Assembly: GCF_963678635.1 (NCBI RefSeq)
Contig: NC_087070.1
Coordinates: 36,583,109-36,647,108 of the forward strand
Direction: 5' to 3'
DNA from: Symsagittifera roscoffensis
Taxonomy: Eukaryota > Xenacoelomorpha > Acoela > Convolutidae
DNA: 64,000 nucleotides
The position numbers were made by a program, and so were the translations under genes. Positions within the stretch are counted from its first letter, which is position 1, and every line of letters begins with the position of its first letter. This document shows, one piece after another, positions 10,880-22,498 of the stretch. Under the pieces are notes generated by a model. The model was given only the letters and a program-made list of their open reading frames with translations, did no database searches and was not told the DNA's origin.

Positions 10880-11430
10880 CGATAAGAAAGGGTATTGCAA
10901 TCGGGTGCTAGACTTTTTTCCCGTAAATAATTTTGTTTTCAGGACTCATCTCCTGTATCCTGAACTCCCCTATATGCTTCCTTTATTATAAATTCAATCA
11001 ACCATCCGGCGCATGGGGAGTAGAGGCAACACATATGCTTAAAATGGCAAAAGCCTGTGGCTCGAATCCGGTCGGGACCTGTTTTTTGCAAACTTGAGTT
11101 TTGTGCTTTTTCAGACTATCGTCCGTCTGTGTATTTTTGTCGACTTAGTTCCCGTAGCCCGATTGTGTTTTGAAAGTTCAGCTTTTTTCCAAGTTGCTGT
11201 AACACCCATGCTTGACCATAAAGGCCGGCAGTTTGATTCCAATCGGGACTTGTTTTTTTTTTCAACCTGAAATTTTTTGCTAGCTTAGATTTTTGTCTGC
11301 TTATTTTTGCCGGATTTTAGTTCCCACAGAAAGGACTTTTATTCAAAAATTCGGCTTCTTTCTAGCTTTTTGAAAGCTGCTTGTAAAGTTTTTTATGGTG
11401 CAGGTATTTTCTCCGGAGCTTTTTGGGATG
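10880..11430 (+). mobile_element. Dimeric tRNA-derived SINE, copy 2
   Basis: The head (GCAATCGGGTGCTAGAC, TTTTTTCCCGTAAATAA) is followed by two tRNA-like B boxes, GTGGCTCGAATCC at 11057-11069 and CAGTTTGATTCC at 11229-11240. The linker matches the copy in importin-alpha intron 1. Both heads are followed by CGGGAC(C)TTG/CTG and T-runs. The hairpin 3' end of copy 1 is not seen here. Confidence 0.7.
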
Positions 11431-11493
11431 TTTTGCAATTTAATAAATGTTTAGCCTAATTGTTGCGATAAACTAATTAAATAAAGAATCGAA

Positions 11494-12130
11494 ATGCATG
11501 TGTCGAGTTTTGACTTTGACGTTGATATGGAGGATACTATTGCAAACTTTCGTTCAAAAAATGATCAAATTGGAGATGAAGATTTTGGAACAATGAAGAA
11601 GCTGATGCTATCCATGATCGATACAATTATGCTACAAGGAAGGCAAATCAACACTTTAACGGAAAGTCGAATTCAGATGGAAAATCGAATCATTGCCAAC
11701 ATAAATGGAATCTGTGAGATGGGCGAAAGAGTTATCGAACTCGAGAAGTAATCGCCAAAGGTATTTTTGATCTTTAACACGGTAGAATTGAACAGAGAAC
11801 CACTAACGAGTACTTTAGCCCTTCTATACCAGCGTCTATTAATCAACACCAATCCGTCAAATATTGAAGCTTGCCACCCACTAGGACTACGAAGGCATGC
11901 TACGATAAAAGTAAAATTTATTTAAAATGCTGATCGTGAAATCTTCTGGCGGCGACTCAGTTGGCTCAAAGGTTAGGTCAATCGCGCCGGTTATCTAATT
12001 ATGAAAGAGGAATGTTTGGATGCGAGAGAGAGCCCTAAAAGCGGAAGCGAGGGGATTAGGTTTCTTAATTTTCACACGAAAGCAAGACGTGCATTGCTAC
12101 AACCAGAACCTACCGGAGCAAGGGACTATT
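11494..12130 (+). pseudogene. LINE ORF1 relic (coiled coil plus C-terminal fragment)
   Basis: ATG at 11494 opens an 85-codon frame (MHVSSFDFDVDMEDTIANF...) ending in TAA at 11749. Its second half (LMLSMIDTIMLQ...INTLTESRIQMENRIIANI) has the hydrophobic spacing of a coiled coil. Past the stop, another frame reads IEACHPLG at about 11861, then RATIK-V-KFI-like residues, the signature seen in LINE ORF1 RNA-binding C-terminal domains. Further on HTKARRALLQ resembles the following helix. At least one stop and one frame change separate the pieces, so it is a pseudogene. Confidence 0.5.
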
Positions 12131-12254
12131 AAAGTATTGGTTAAGAGTTGGTTAGTAAAGAGTCCCCTGTAAAATTGCGGCATAAAATTTCCTGGAAGCG
12201 TAGTACTCACGATACCCCTGTTAGACCTCTACTGTTACCTCGCAATCCTGATAA

Positions 12255-13580
12255 GTTGCCTAATATGAAAAAATAAAAGCTGAATTTATCGCCAGTCCAA
12301 GAAATTAATCCTTATATTCAATTAACTGAAAATATTGAGAAATCAATGACGCTTCTAACAGTGGTTATGAAACCTTCATACAAAGTTGCCTTATGTGAAA
12401 AAATGAAAGCTACCCGGGTTGACAAAAAATGCTTATACAATTCCATACTATGGAAAAAATACTTATACGATTCCATTCAATTCCGTAGAAAAAAAATCGC
12501 ATAACCTTTTTTTCCATGCAATGGAATTGTATGATAGCCATTTTTTCCATTAAATGGAATTGTATGATAGTTGTTTTTGCCTTAAACCAAAAAGTTTTTT
12601 TTTTGTTTATAATTTTTTTTCTGAAACAATTTGGGGTCTGTTTGCAACCGAACCCAAGTGACAACGACCTTGGTTACACAAAGCACCAAAGTTTGGGCGG
12701 TCTTGCTTTAGAAATGCATAGAAAACGACCTGAATTATCTTCGAATTGTCTTTCACAAATGATATAACAAAAGTAACAAACTTTTAATTTTTCAATGATG
12801 ATTATTTTGGATTTTTGAATTTTCAAATTATCAGACATTGATCAGGGCATACATAAACACGCCATACAAAAGAAATAGGATTTTTTTTAGCGTTTTTGAA
12901 AAAAAAAATTTCAACTGAAAAGAAAAAGCCAAAACTATCGTATCCAGGACTACGTTATGCACACAAAAAATTAAATTTTGCATGCATAAATTTTTTTTTT
13001 CGGAAAATGTTTGTTTGCGTAGAAAATTTGATTTGCGGTTGGAAAGAAAAACAAAAACATTTTTGTGGGACAAATTTTCAAAATTACTTAGTAAAATTTT
13101 TTGTGTCGCGGCTAAAATTTTGTTTATCGAAAAAAAAAGATTATCATACCATTTTCATAGAATGGAAATCGTATAATAAACATTTTTTGTCAAAAAAAAA
13201 AAATGGGCCAACTTGATCTTATTTAATCAGAAAACGAATCAAGCTCATTTTAACTTTTAAAAAAATTATTTTTAAAGGTTTTCCTGAAAAAAATTCAATG
13301 AAAAAAATGATTATCATACAATTTTCATAAATGAAAATCCTATGATAAACATTTTTTTTTCATAGAACCCATGCATGGAATTGTATGATAAGCATTTTTT
13401 TGTATGGAATTGTATAATAAGCATTTTTTTCCTATGGAGGTCAACCCGGGTGAATTTATCGCTAGACCAAGAAGTTAATACTTATATTCAATTAAGTGAA
13501 AATATTGCGAAAACAACGGCGCTTCTGTTGTTGTGAAGCTACAGAGTAGTTGTGAAAGCTTCATACAAAAAGACCAATAA
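12255..13580 (+). repeat. 130-bp tandem duplication inside LINE, split by an insertion
   Basis: Unit 1 spans 12255-12384 (GTTGCCTAATATG... to CTTCATACAAA). Unit 2 starts at 12385 (GTTGCCTTATGTG), runs to AAAGCT at 12411, is interrupted, and resumes at 13452 (GAATTTATCGCTAGACCAAG). Unit 1 has AAAGCTGAATTTATCGCC uninterrupted and so preserves the empty insertion site. Confidence 0.75.
12412..13451. mobile_element. 1.04-kb DNA element with ACCCGGGTTGAC inverted ends
   Basis: The left end is ACCCGGGTTGAC followed by ATGCTTATACAATTCCATAC; the right end is the inverse (GTATGGAATTGTATAATAAG...GTCAACCCGGGT). Subterminal copies of TGGAATTGTATGATA and its inverse recur near both ends. The middle (about 12600-13180) is A/T-run-rich with no plausible transposase; the 106-aa frame there is low complexity. 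Compared with the empty site in the neighbouring 130-bp unit (AAAGCT|GAATTT), the insertion added 1040 bp with no target duplication, or at most 1 bp. That is unusual for TIR transposons. Confidence 0.7.
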
Positions 13581-13769
13581 ACCAATTGGGCCATGAAGTG
13601 AGTGGACATGACAACCAGCAACTACATGAAGAAGCAAATAATTCAGACAGCGACCATTTTCTACTGAGTTTATCGAAAACAATGATACCTAGTTTTAGTT
13701 GCTAAGTAGTGCTACCCAGTGCTACTTAGCTTCATCTAAAACAGCTAAAAAATAACCACACTACGAACA

Positions 13770-14545
13770 ATTGGAAGCGCTTAGTTTTCACCCGATTTAG
13801 TATGCCTGTCTGAAACATGCTTAACAGAAAATGACAAAACTGAGAATCGGTTTTTGAGTGGTTATAGTCAGTTCCACGTCAAAAATAGAAACACGCATGG
13901 TGGAGGTGTAATGATTTGAACATTTAATACTTGTTATATACTTAACTATATCGAAACGCTATTTGATGAAAGTATACTTGCTGAAATGTCGAAAAAAGGG
14001 TATCAAGTTCTCACTTGCTGTTATGTACAATAGACCAAAAGCTAACAAAATGATATTCGTGAAATTTTTTTTGGATGACATTAAGTCTTAAAAGCGGTCA
14101 TTCATCTTATGTGGCAATTCTAACATCGATACTCCGCAGGACACTACTTTTTCATAATTAATTAAACAGTATATCATCAAACGGTTTTGATATTTCTAGT
14201 AATGAACCAATTCGTGTTACATTAAGTACGCAAATTTGGTTGGATCACTTCATCAATCAAAACATACCATCGCCTAATTCAAAAGTCCCGGAAATGAATA
14301 TAGCAGTTGATATATCAAACGATAAAGTAACGTTTCGGGATACATCTTTCCTTTTAAATCCCAATAAAGTCAGTCAGTTTCTTGAAAACCTCGATGATAG
14401 TTTTGAATCTTGTAAAAATGAATAGTTTATGATGGAAGATCCAGATGAAGCGTTCTGTTTTTTTCCAAGAGGTTATTTGAATTTGTTCCTAATAAATTTG
14501 CACCGCTTAAATGCACAACCCAAATACGAACGAGACCAGTTTTGT
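13770..14545 (+). pseudogene. LINE endonuclease (ORF2 N-terminal) relic
   Basis: Fragments of the exonuclease-endonuclease-phosphatase fold are readable on +: PDLVCLSETCLTEND (about 13792), LSGYSQFHVKNRN, GGGVMI, then GNSNID (in place of the usual GDFNID), NGFDISSNEP, and LDHFINQNI at about 14242 (a D-H motif). VTFRDTSFLL follows, and finally NKFAPLK, the phrase that commonly closes this region in LINE ORF2. Several stops and frame changes separate these pieces. The open frame at 14240-14425 is its longest uninterrupted part. It would have nicked target DNA for target-primed reverse transcription. Confidence 0.65.
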
Positions 14546-15594
14546 TTATCATACTGTCACTGAACCAATTTTTTTTTTGATGTGTTTTCTTCAATCAATA
14601 TCTCGTTTGTTTGACGGTAGTTCCAGCTTACAGTTTGGCAATAGTTTGGTAAAGCATGTTTAACGTTTCGTTCTGTAGCTGTTTTTGGTGCGTTCAATAA
14701 ATACGATGGCTTTTGGCAGAAGTGAAAAGTTAAAATGATTTTTAATGCAAAGATTATGCTAGGTTTGTAAGATAACATGGCGTCGGATACTTTTCCTGCA
14801 GCCTTTGAAGAATTTTGAAAGAAAAATCAACAACCAGAATTGAAAGCTAATTAGATGCCATTCAAAAATTTAAATTATGAGTTAGTTTTTTTGGATTTTT
14901 TCAATTTTTTAAAACTCTAATATTACTTTACGCCTGATCTGTACCCGAACATCTTAGTAAGTTCAAAGTAAATTGCTTCCTTTGAGGAAGTGTACCAATA
15001 TATTCAAGGATTTTTTTTCTTAACTGCAAAGGTCAATGATATCTGAAATTGCCTTGACGCTCTGACATGTTTATTATGTTTCCCTTTTAGTTAACTCAAC
15101 AAAACTTCCAGATAGTAATTTGAATGATTTTAAAAATCGAAAAAGTTAGCGTAGGTTTTTTTTTGATAAAGATAAAGCCCAAAAGTTGTAGCAAAAGTTT
15201 GAATAGTAATGTATATATTGCTTTTCAATTTTCGTTTTTAAGTATTAAGTTCTCGAAAACCTGGATTTATCTGAAGTTTTTATTCATTGATTTCGTTGGA
15301 ACTTAGATTTAGGTTAGCTATTTGAATGTTGGTTATTCTCAGAATTTGAAAAAATTTACAAATTTTCATTTGATTCATGTTTATCTGTAGTTTTTGCTTT
15401 AGTTTTATTTAGTCGAGATAAAAAAAGCGGAAAATGCCTACCGAGACAAATTTGAGTCGAAACCAAGTTCCGTCGAGACATGATTTTATCGCAGGTTTTT
15501 ATTGTTTTTTCTTTTTTTTTTGGTCGAAATTAACTTCGAAACCTTGAAGTTATCTAGTTTTTTTTCTAAATGATTTTTTTTCGAAACCTTGCTA
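14546..15594. other. No recognisable feature
   Basis: AT-rich DNA with T-runs and short frames only. No repeat match to other parts of the window was seen. Confidence 0.4.
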
Positions 15595-15596
15595 TC

Positions 15597-15665
15597 AGAG
15601 TAGGTGAGTTAGTGGTAAACTCTTTATCTCTACCTGAGAAATGTAGTTCGAATCACGTGCTATTT
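15597..15665 (+). mobile_element. tRNA-like SINE head
   Basis: An A-box-like GTGAGTTAGTGGTAAAC is followed about 30 nt later by a B box, AGTTCGAATCACG. This is a Pol III promoter layout with tRNA spacing. The acceptor stem halves do not pair well, so it is read as a SINE fragment. Confidence 0.45.
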
Positions 15666-16091
15666 ACAAAAAACCCGCAATTTTCAAAAAATTAAGCGCA
15701 CCTGAAACCATTTGCTAACTTCTCAGAAAATTAGTAACCAAACTGAAAAAAAAAGCAAGGGCTAGGCTAATTGTTGTCCAGGTATCTAAATAAAAGTAAT
15801 TACGTGTTGATATAATTCAATAAATCAGAAATATGTAACAAAAATTTGCCAAGAAAGCCTAATTTTGCGGTAAAAATGGGTTTTTCTCCTTTTGCGATTC
15901 GATGGCGTTATTAATTTTGTTTCATATGACATACTGGCTATTTTGTATCACTAGCACATCTAAAAATCAAGATCTAGTTCTTTGAGTGATTTGTTTTGCG
16001 TTTAAGTTTTCAGGTTGATTGTATTATAATTTTTTAAAATGTCGCTGCTTATTTTGTGATGATCATGAAAGGGACCTATCATCTCATTTTT

Positions 16092-16575
16092 TCACTTGCG
16101 AGAGCAAGTGTCTTGTAATCGGAAACGACTTATTTTCCCGTAAACAGCCTTTCTTACCTCGTGAGTTGAAATTGAAGGTACTTTGTAAGTGAACATTAGC
16201 AACTTCGAGACAGCTTTCCACTTGGCCTAGAGGCACCCCGGTTGTCTCTGTGCCCTAAGAGCTGGGATGGAGTCACCGCCGGACCTTTTTTTTCAGTATG
16301 TATGAAATTAATTTTTTAACTGAAAAAACTGAATTGTCGGGCTTCTGTTTGTCGGCTTATGTGTAATCGCCGTAGTTGCTATTTTGTAGATTTTTTTCGC
16401 GTGATTAACAGTTTTTTGTAGCTGCAAGTGCTTTGGCTGTATTCCTGTAATTCATAAAATTAATAGCCCTGACGTTATATATTTTCTGTTGTTTTTTTTT
16501 GTTTTAGCTTCGCTTAAAAGCTGTAATTGGAATAAACATTTTTGGCTTGTGTTTTATCGGCTTAGATACCATAGC
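16092..16575 (+). mobile_element. tRNA-derived SINE, long type, copy 2
   Basis: Full-length match to 6941-7431. Shared blocks in order: CACTTGCGAGAGCAAGTGTC, TTTTCCCGTAAACA, AGCAACTTCGAGACA, a clearer tRNA-like block (CTTGGCCTAGAGG..., CTAAGAGCTGGGATGGAGTC), TTAATAGCCCTGACGTTATA and TCGGCTTAGATACC. Its tRNA-like block is better kept than in copy 1. Confidence 0.7.
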
Positions 16576-19200
16576 TCGTGTCGCTTCATGGGTAAAAAGT
16601 GATTGATTAAAATTATCAGTTATTGTGTCTTGTAAAAGCTTAAAGTTTGCAAAACACTATAATTAATTGCTCGAAAAAATGTATCGACAATCTTTATAGC
16701 GTTTATTTTTGTTTTGGGCTCAATGAGCGGCTTAGAGCAGCTGTTTTTGGCTGAATGAACGCATTTTCGGTTTAGTTAAACGGTCAAAGAATTGTTTAAT
16801 GGTGTTTGTTGTGTTTCTTGATTTTTTTTCTGATATTTTTTTTGATTTTGCTATTTCCATTTTATTTAATATTCGCTAGCTTTATTTTTTCTTCCTTCAT
16901 TTGAATAATCACTTTTTTTTCCAATTGATATCTTTATCGAACTGGGCCCGCTTTATCAGTTGTTTTCTTTTTAATCTTGAAAGCCTTGTTATCTTTCACA
17001 TCGCTATCAGCCATTGATATTGCTAAACTGTTGAATTGATCAGTTTGATTGCTTCAGTCGAAAAAGTCAGCAAGCAATGCTATCAAATATATTGTTGGTA
17101 GCTTTGGCAAAAGCTCGCCTAGTTTTCCTTCGCTTCTTTTTCGCCATGAAAAGTAATTTCATTTCTGGTAATTCTACAGGATATATCCTATCCTAGTACT
17201 GCTATAGCCTGTGAAATAATCTTTATTGCACACGTACTAGACTGAGTTATTTCGCGGAGAGACGCTGTTTTTTTGCATCTTAAAAGTTCATGTGCGATAT
17301 CTATTGAATAAAAATTTGGTCAGGCTCTGTTATGGCGTAAATTAGACATCAGTGAGTCCTCATACAAGTTCAGTGCCATGGAAAGCTGTCAGATTTTCAA
17401 TCTGGCTATCTATAAGCGAACACCTTACAACTATGCTAAGTGTCTGGTGCTATTTGCTAATTACGCTGTAACCGCGTTTTCATATTTGCCTACAAAGGCA
17501 TCCTACAATTTACCTTGTAAAATTGTGTTATGCTCGAAAATTAAGCGTTGTACTTTTGTCTGAGGTTTTCCGAAGAGTATTAATTTTTTTGAGCTTGAGC
17601 GTCAAAAACTAATATGCATGTAGGGAAGGCGCAGTTGATAGTTTTTTTGTGGAAAAAAGAAGGCGCAGTTGAGTTCACAGAAGAAACTTGAAATTAATCT
17701 TTTTTATTTGAACCCCTGGGGGATATTTAAATTGCTTTTTTGGTCAGTCATGATCTAACTTAATTTGAATCAGCCGCTAGTGTTCTTGTATCTATTGTGT
17801 GTATTCATTTTTCCAAAGGAAGTTTTCGCATTCATACGTTTGACTTTTTAAGGGCACTCCTCCATGAAAATCATGCGAATTTTAATATTTTTTATTCTAA
17901 CTTTAAAAGTCAACTAGCTAAGCGAGTATTCTTAAGGTCAGTTTTTGATCACATTGATGCAATAATATAATAAGTTTGAGAATTCGTGAACAAAAGAACT
18001 GATCACTAAATATACCCCTGTTATTCCCGCTAGCTTTAGTGATTTCTGCTCTTTCCCACTTTAAAATTTTTTATAAAGGTAAAGAAACTGCTGTCAGAAG
18101 ACAACTAATTGATTTGATAGCTCAGATAATTTGGAAGTCTACAATTTGGAAAATGATGTCCTACAACCCGTGGTACAGCCCGCAGATGAATTTGTTCAGC
18201 CCGGTTAGTTCGAAAATATATTTAGCTTAACGAATTCTCCACCTTTGCGGAGTTTTATTTGTCAAATTTTTACGTCTACTCATTTGAAAAGGTGTTAATT
18301 GAACAGAAATTCATTCTGCAATGGTAGATAATTCTTTAAGCGCATGAATGTGATGAAAATGGTAATAAATGGCTCAAAACTAATTCAACCATCTAATGTG
18401 AATGCTGAACACAATAATTGATCGATGGTTTTGTCTTCAATCATTTAATTGTTAGCAAGGTAATGCAATTCTATGACGTATCTTATCAATCGAAAGTCCG
18501 GTTTAGGGAAGCCGGGTAAATGCAGTTATATGGTATTCTGTCTGTCTCTTTAGAACAGAAAAAATAGTCCATTCGTTCGCATTTTGAACTTACACGTCCG
18601 AGGTAAATAGCAAGACGCGTAGCCTTTAACCATGACAGGTAGCTTTATCCCCATTTTATCGAGGAGCAATTACGACATGAATTTTTGATTGCAAAAGAAT
18701 AAGGTCTCTAGGACCATCTGACATATGATGAAAACGATTTGATAAAAAATATAGAAATTCGGGGTTGGTATTCAACTCATGAAAAATCTATCAGTTAATA
18801 TTTAAAAAGAAATCTAGTTAAGAAAATAGCTTAAAACTTTCCGGGTTCTTATTTGAAAAACTAAGGGAAATTATGTTGAAAGTTACGGGAAAGTTTTCTG
18901 GAGTATTTCTATCTGGAAATTCACCGGCTGGTTATAAATCTAAGCAAAATTTCGAACAAGAGCTTTGATTTAAAAAGGCTCAAATTGTACTTCAACAACA
19001 CAGAAATCAGCAAAAATTTGACGAATAAATTTGAATGCATTGAATAAAATCAATCATGTTTCCGGTGACGTGAAAAGTTTCGATGTGAATTGAACGCATG
19101 AAGTAACGAATAAAATCTGGGTATGAAATAAAAATGAAAACGTCATCTTAACCATTGTTACTTTTTTATTTCACGCTTTGTGCATTTGGCACACTTGACG
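16576..19200. other. No recognisable gene
   Basis: T-rich non-coding DNA with scattered short frames. A fragment TTGCACACGTACTAGACTGA at about 17227 resembles the SINE head. Nothing else was supported. Confidence 0.4.
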
Positions 19201-19427
19201 TAATCATATTGTAAGAACCATCGCATGTTGTCAATACACGACTAGCCCTTGGGTAGAATCTACGGGGCGTTTTGATTGTCTTATCATTCGTTCAGAGACA
19301 GCTTATCAAATCAAGCGCTTCAGGTGAGATAAACAGAAGGGTTGCTAATTAGGCAAACATGCTTTCAACCCGGCGTCCATCTTCTGAAGGGAAGGAAGCA
19401 TCTTTTCTTTACTTATTTCTTTATCAG

Positions 19428-19804
19428 GGCAAATAATACAGCGCAAATGCGTGCTTTGTTGATTTACCTTTGACCGAGTAAATGTTTACGACATACGAAC
19501 GAAAACATTTCGACTGTCCGAAAAATTCCTTTTTCGGCCTGAGTAAACTTCATCTATTATTTACCAATGAGCTGATGGGTTTGGTAATAGAATCAAAATC
19601 AATTATTTTGGCACGTAGTAATTCTTGGACTAACTTGGTTGGCTTAAGCAATCAGGTTAAACTTTTGAACTTACTTGTTGACGACCAATTACAATCAGCC
19701 GAAGTTTTATCTGATAGCTATGTTTGTCAAGCAAGAAAGTGTTATAGCTTCGCCCAAATCATTTACCTTCTTCCGTCACAAATTCGAGAACCATATTATA
19801 GCGA
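19428..19804 (+). CDS. Candidate first coding exon (107 codons, uncertain)
   Basis: An ATG at 19482, directly preceded in frame by TAA, opens 107 codons of balanced composition unlike the surrounding AT-rich frames (MFTTYERKHFDCPKNSFF...). The frame ends at GA|GTGAGTAAC, a consensus donor at 19805. A TTTCTTTATCAG acceptor at 19427 and an upstream CTTCAG|GTGAGA donor near 19326 would frame a ~100-bp 5'-UTR intron. The end reads LSDSYVCQARKCYSF, reminiscent of the second half of small zinc-binding N-terminal domains, which is only suggestive. No next exon with matching phase was identified. It could be a chance open frame. Confidence 0.25.
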
Positions 19805-20366
19805 GTGAGTAACTACAAAGAGTGATGTCCATTGTCAATCTCAAACCTCTTGACACAATTCATTTCGTTTTTGGGCTCATATTGTAAGAAACTTAGTTTG
19901 ATCGCTCCATTGGACTTTCGCGACTGCAAATCGAACATTGAATTCGGTCATTTTTATCACAAATAGCGAACTAATTCTTAAAATTTAACGACCTCAACTT
20001 AGTACCAAATTTTATAGAACACCTAATCAATCTACCAGTTTAATCTTTATTGGAATCCAGTAATTTTCCCAAATTATAGATTATCTCCATTATCATTATG
20101 GTGAGCGAACGAAAATCTTCATCGAGACCAGTAAGTTCACATCGGGATGAAACATTTTAACCTGAAGAAAATATTAGGCGCACGAATAATTTTCTCCCTG
20201 AAATTCATTGGTGGTAAGTTATCAGTTTTAATAGTACTACCACTACTACTGCGCTTAGTCACAAAGTCATACGTGTTCCAAAATTTTCACGATGAAGTTG
20301 CGGTATAAATATGCTACACTAAATTAAGCGCAAATTTAAGATTTTATTCTCTGAAATAATTGTTTT

Positions 20367-20847
20367 CAATGTCCATTTTGGTCACCTTTCCTTTGAAATT
20401 CAGTTAAGTTTTTACATAGACCCATAGCAAATGATCAGATCTACCCTCTACTAAACTATCAAAATTTGGTTTCAAAGACTTGCCAATGAAGTTCGGGTCT
20501 GAAATTGCCAGTTTTTATTTGCACTAAGTTTCTTACTTTGCGTGAAAAAGTAAAAAAAAAACGTTCAGTTTTGTAAAGTTTTCACAGTGATTGTTTCCAT
20601 TTTCTGGCTGAGAATCTTGCATGTCTCATGAACAATTTTTTTATTCCGCTTATTCAAGAAAGAATTCACTACAATACAAATCTTAGTGCAGATAAGGGAA
20701 ACTGGCATTTTCAGGCCCGGATTACATTGGTAAGTCTTTGAAACCAAATTTTGATAGTTTAGTAGAGGGTAGATCTGATCGTTTGCTCTGGGTCTATGTA
20801 AAATCTTTACTGAATTTCAAAGGAAAGGTTGCCAAAAATGGACATTG
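20367..20847. mobile_element. Foldback element, ~165-bp inverted arms
   Basis: Arms 20367-20528 and 20682-20847 are inverted copies at roughly 85-90% identity by eye. The inner part of each includes TAGTTTAGTAGAGGGTAGAT or its inverse, and GGTTTCAAAGACTT. The loop is about 150 bp. There is no coding capacity. No clear target duplication was found, so the true ends may lie slightly further out. Confidence 0.7.
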
Positions 20848-20869
20848 AAGACATATTGGACATATTTTA

Positions 20870-20960
20870 GGGTATTGCAACTGGATACTAGGTACATTTT
20901 CACGTAGATAACTTTGTTCACATGATGACTGAAGTCGGTGGTCATCTCCAAATCTTTACT
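20870..20960 (+). mobile_element. SINE head fragment
   Basis: GGGTATTGCAACTGGATACT, then TTTTCACGTAGATAACTTTG, parallels the head at 10885-10960 (GGGTATTGCAATCGGGTGCT...). It breaks off before any tRNA-like box. Confidence 0.5.
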
Positions 20961-21109
20961 TTAGTCAACCAACACGCATTTGAGCATGCCTGTTTTTTCT
21001 TTGTGTTCCTTTTAGAAATTTTGTTTTTATGTTAGTTGAAATTTTATCACCTTTGTTTTCAGTATAATTAGTATACTTTCTGCACTCCGTTTTTTTTTTC
21101 TTCAATTTT

Positions 21110-21720
21110 TATAGATCAGACCCTTGAAAATGGGGAGGAACTGTGAATTCGGGTGTTTTAGTTTTTTTTTTCTTTTTTTGAAATTTTTTTCCCACGCAAA
21201 ATCCGGTACCACAAATAATCATTGGACAGGGTCGAGTGTTATATCATATAAAAACTCTTTACGCTGTGATTCGAACGATATTTAGAAATTTCGAGAAAAA
21301 CCGATTTGAATTTTTTGACTCTTTAGTCTAATTTCCAGCGAATAAAGGCGAGCGAGCAGTCTTAATATAGCTTATTTATGCCTATTTTAAGCCACGAAAA
21401 CATAGTATTTATTTGGATGTTTTTCAGTGATACTTAGGGAATCAAAAGCTTAAAAGTTTTGAAAAAATGTGGAAGAAGTTTTCAATTTTTTTCACGATTT
21501 TTTGTTTTCTAGTCAATTTTTGACAACACTGTTGTCAAATTTGCCTATTTTACTATGACTGTCGAATATGCCTAAGTTGTAGTTTTTCGTTCACATTTTT
21601 ATTACACTACACAGTAAAAAAAACGATATCATTCGATAAACCTTTGTATTTTTTAAGACTATGGTCGGAACTTTCTTTGCTTTTTTCACAGTAGCCGGCT
21701 ATCCTTGTTTGCATATTGCG
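21110..21720 (+). repeat. Dispersed repeat family C, copy 1
   Basis: Shares with 43800-44465 a run of blocks: GGGGAGGAACT, GTGTTTTAGTTTTTTT, AAAATC.GGTACCA, TATATCATAT, TTCGAACGA, AAGAAAAACCG.TTTGAATTTTT, TTTAGTCTAATTTC.AGC and AATAAAG. The 3' end TTTTTTCACAGTAGCCGGCT recurs in three other copies. Non-coding. Confidence 0.6.
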
Positions 21721-22498
21721 TTCAGTTGTTCGACTTTGTTTTTTGTCAATATTTTATCATTTTAGTGGCCTTTAGTGCGTCGTTCTATGAGCAAAAAATT
21801 TTTTAATCTAATTATTTTGATGGGAATACTTTTTGTTTGAGAGTTGAGTTTTTTAAACGTTTTTTTTTTACTGAACCGATGTTTGCTCAACATTTGTCCG
21901 CTTTGTTACTACTTTGTATGTTTTCTTCGATAGTCATTTAACAATCAATTGTTTTTTGGCATGCATTTAATTCAAAATGATTCGAGACGACCATGAAAGT
22001 TTTGGTAGATCTTAGTATTTCTGTTATTTGAAAATGTTTCGACTGAAGGCTTCTGCTCAATTGCTGCCAGTTCGATCATTTTGCCATGCTATAGTTTTGT
22101 TGTATCATAACCAAACTATACAAAATTTCGAACTTATCGTATATATTTAAATGAGTAAATTTTGAAGAGACGCAGTGAAATCATTAATTTACTCCATGTG
22201 ATTTAAGAACTCTCAAAAATTGTTCTCGTTCGGTTTCTGATCTGAACTTTGGAGCTGTAGAAAATTCTGTAATCAGGCAATTTTTTTGCCACAATTTCAG
22301 ACTTCATAAATAAATGTCACATAAACAAAAAAAAGTGTTTTTAGTCGTTAGTCGAGCTGTAACACCGTATTAAAGCCCTTTGAGCGGTTAAGCGAGCTGT
22401 AATGATCAGTTTTGAATTGTTTTCTGGTTGTCAAAAAAATGGAGTCAGCATTTCTAACTGTCAGTGAATGTATTGAAAACATTTTCTTAGGTCTTGCC

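Larger units (their letters stand above)
11494..14545 (+). mobile_element. Decayed LINE (non-LTR retrotransposon), interrupted
   Basis: An ORF1-type relic (11494-12130) and an apurinic-endonuclease relic of ORF2 (13770-14545) lie in the same order and strand as in two-ORF LINEs. No reverse transcriptase was found downstream, so the element is 3'-truncated or rearranged. A 130-bp tandem duplication (units start 12255 and 12385) lies between them and is itself split by the palindromic-ended element at 12412-13451. The family is not fixed; an L2/CR1-like LINE would fit the endonuclease wording. Confidence 0.6.

Noticed and set aside
12896-13216. 106-codon + frame
   Set aside because: Lies inside the palindromic-ended element and is Lys/Phe-rich low-complexity sequence from A/T runs.
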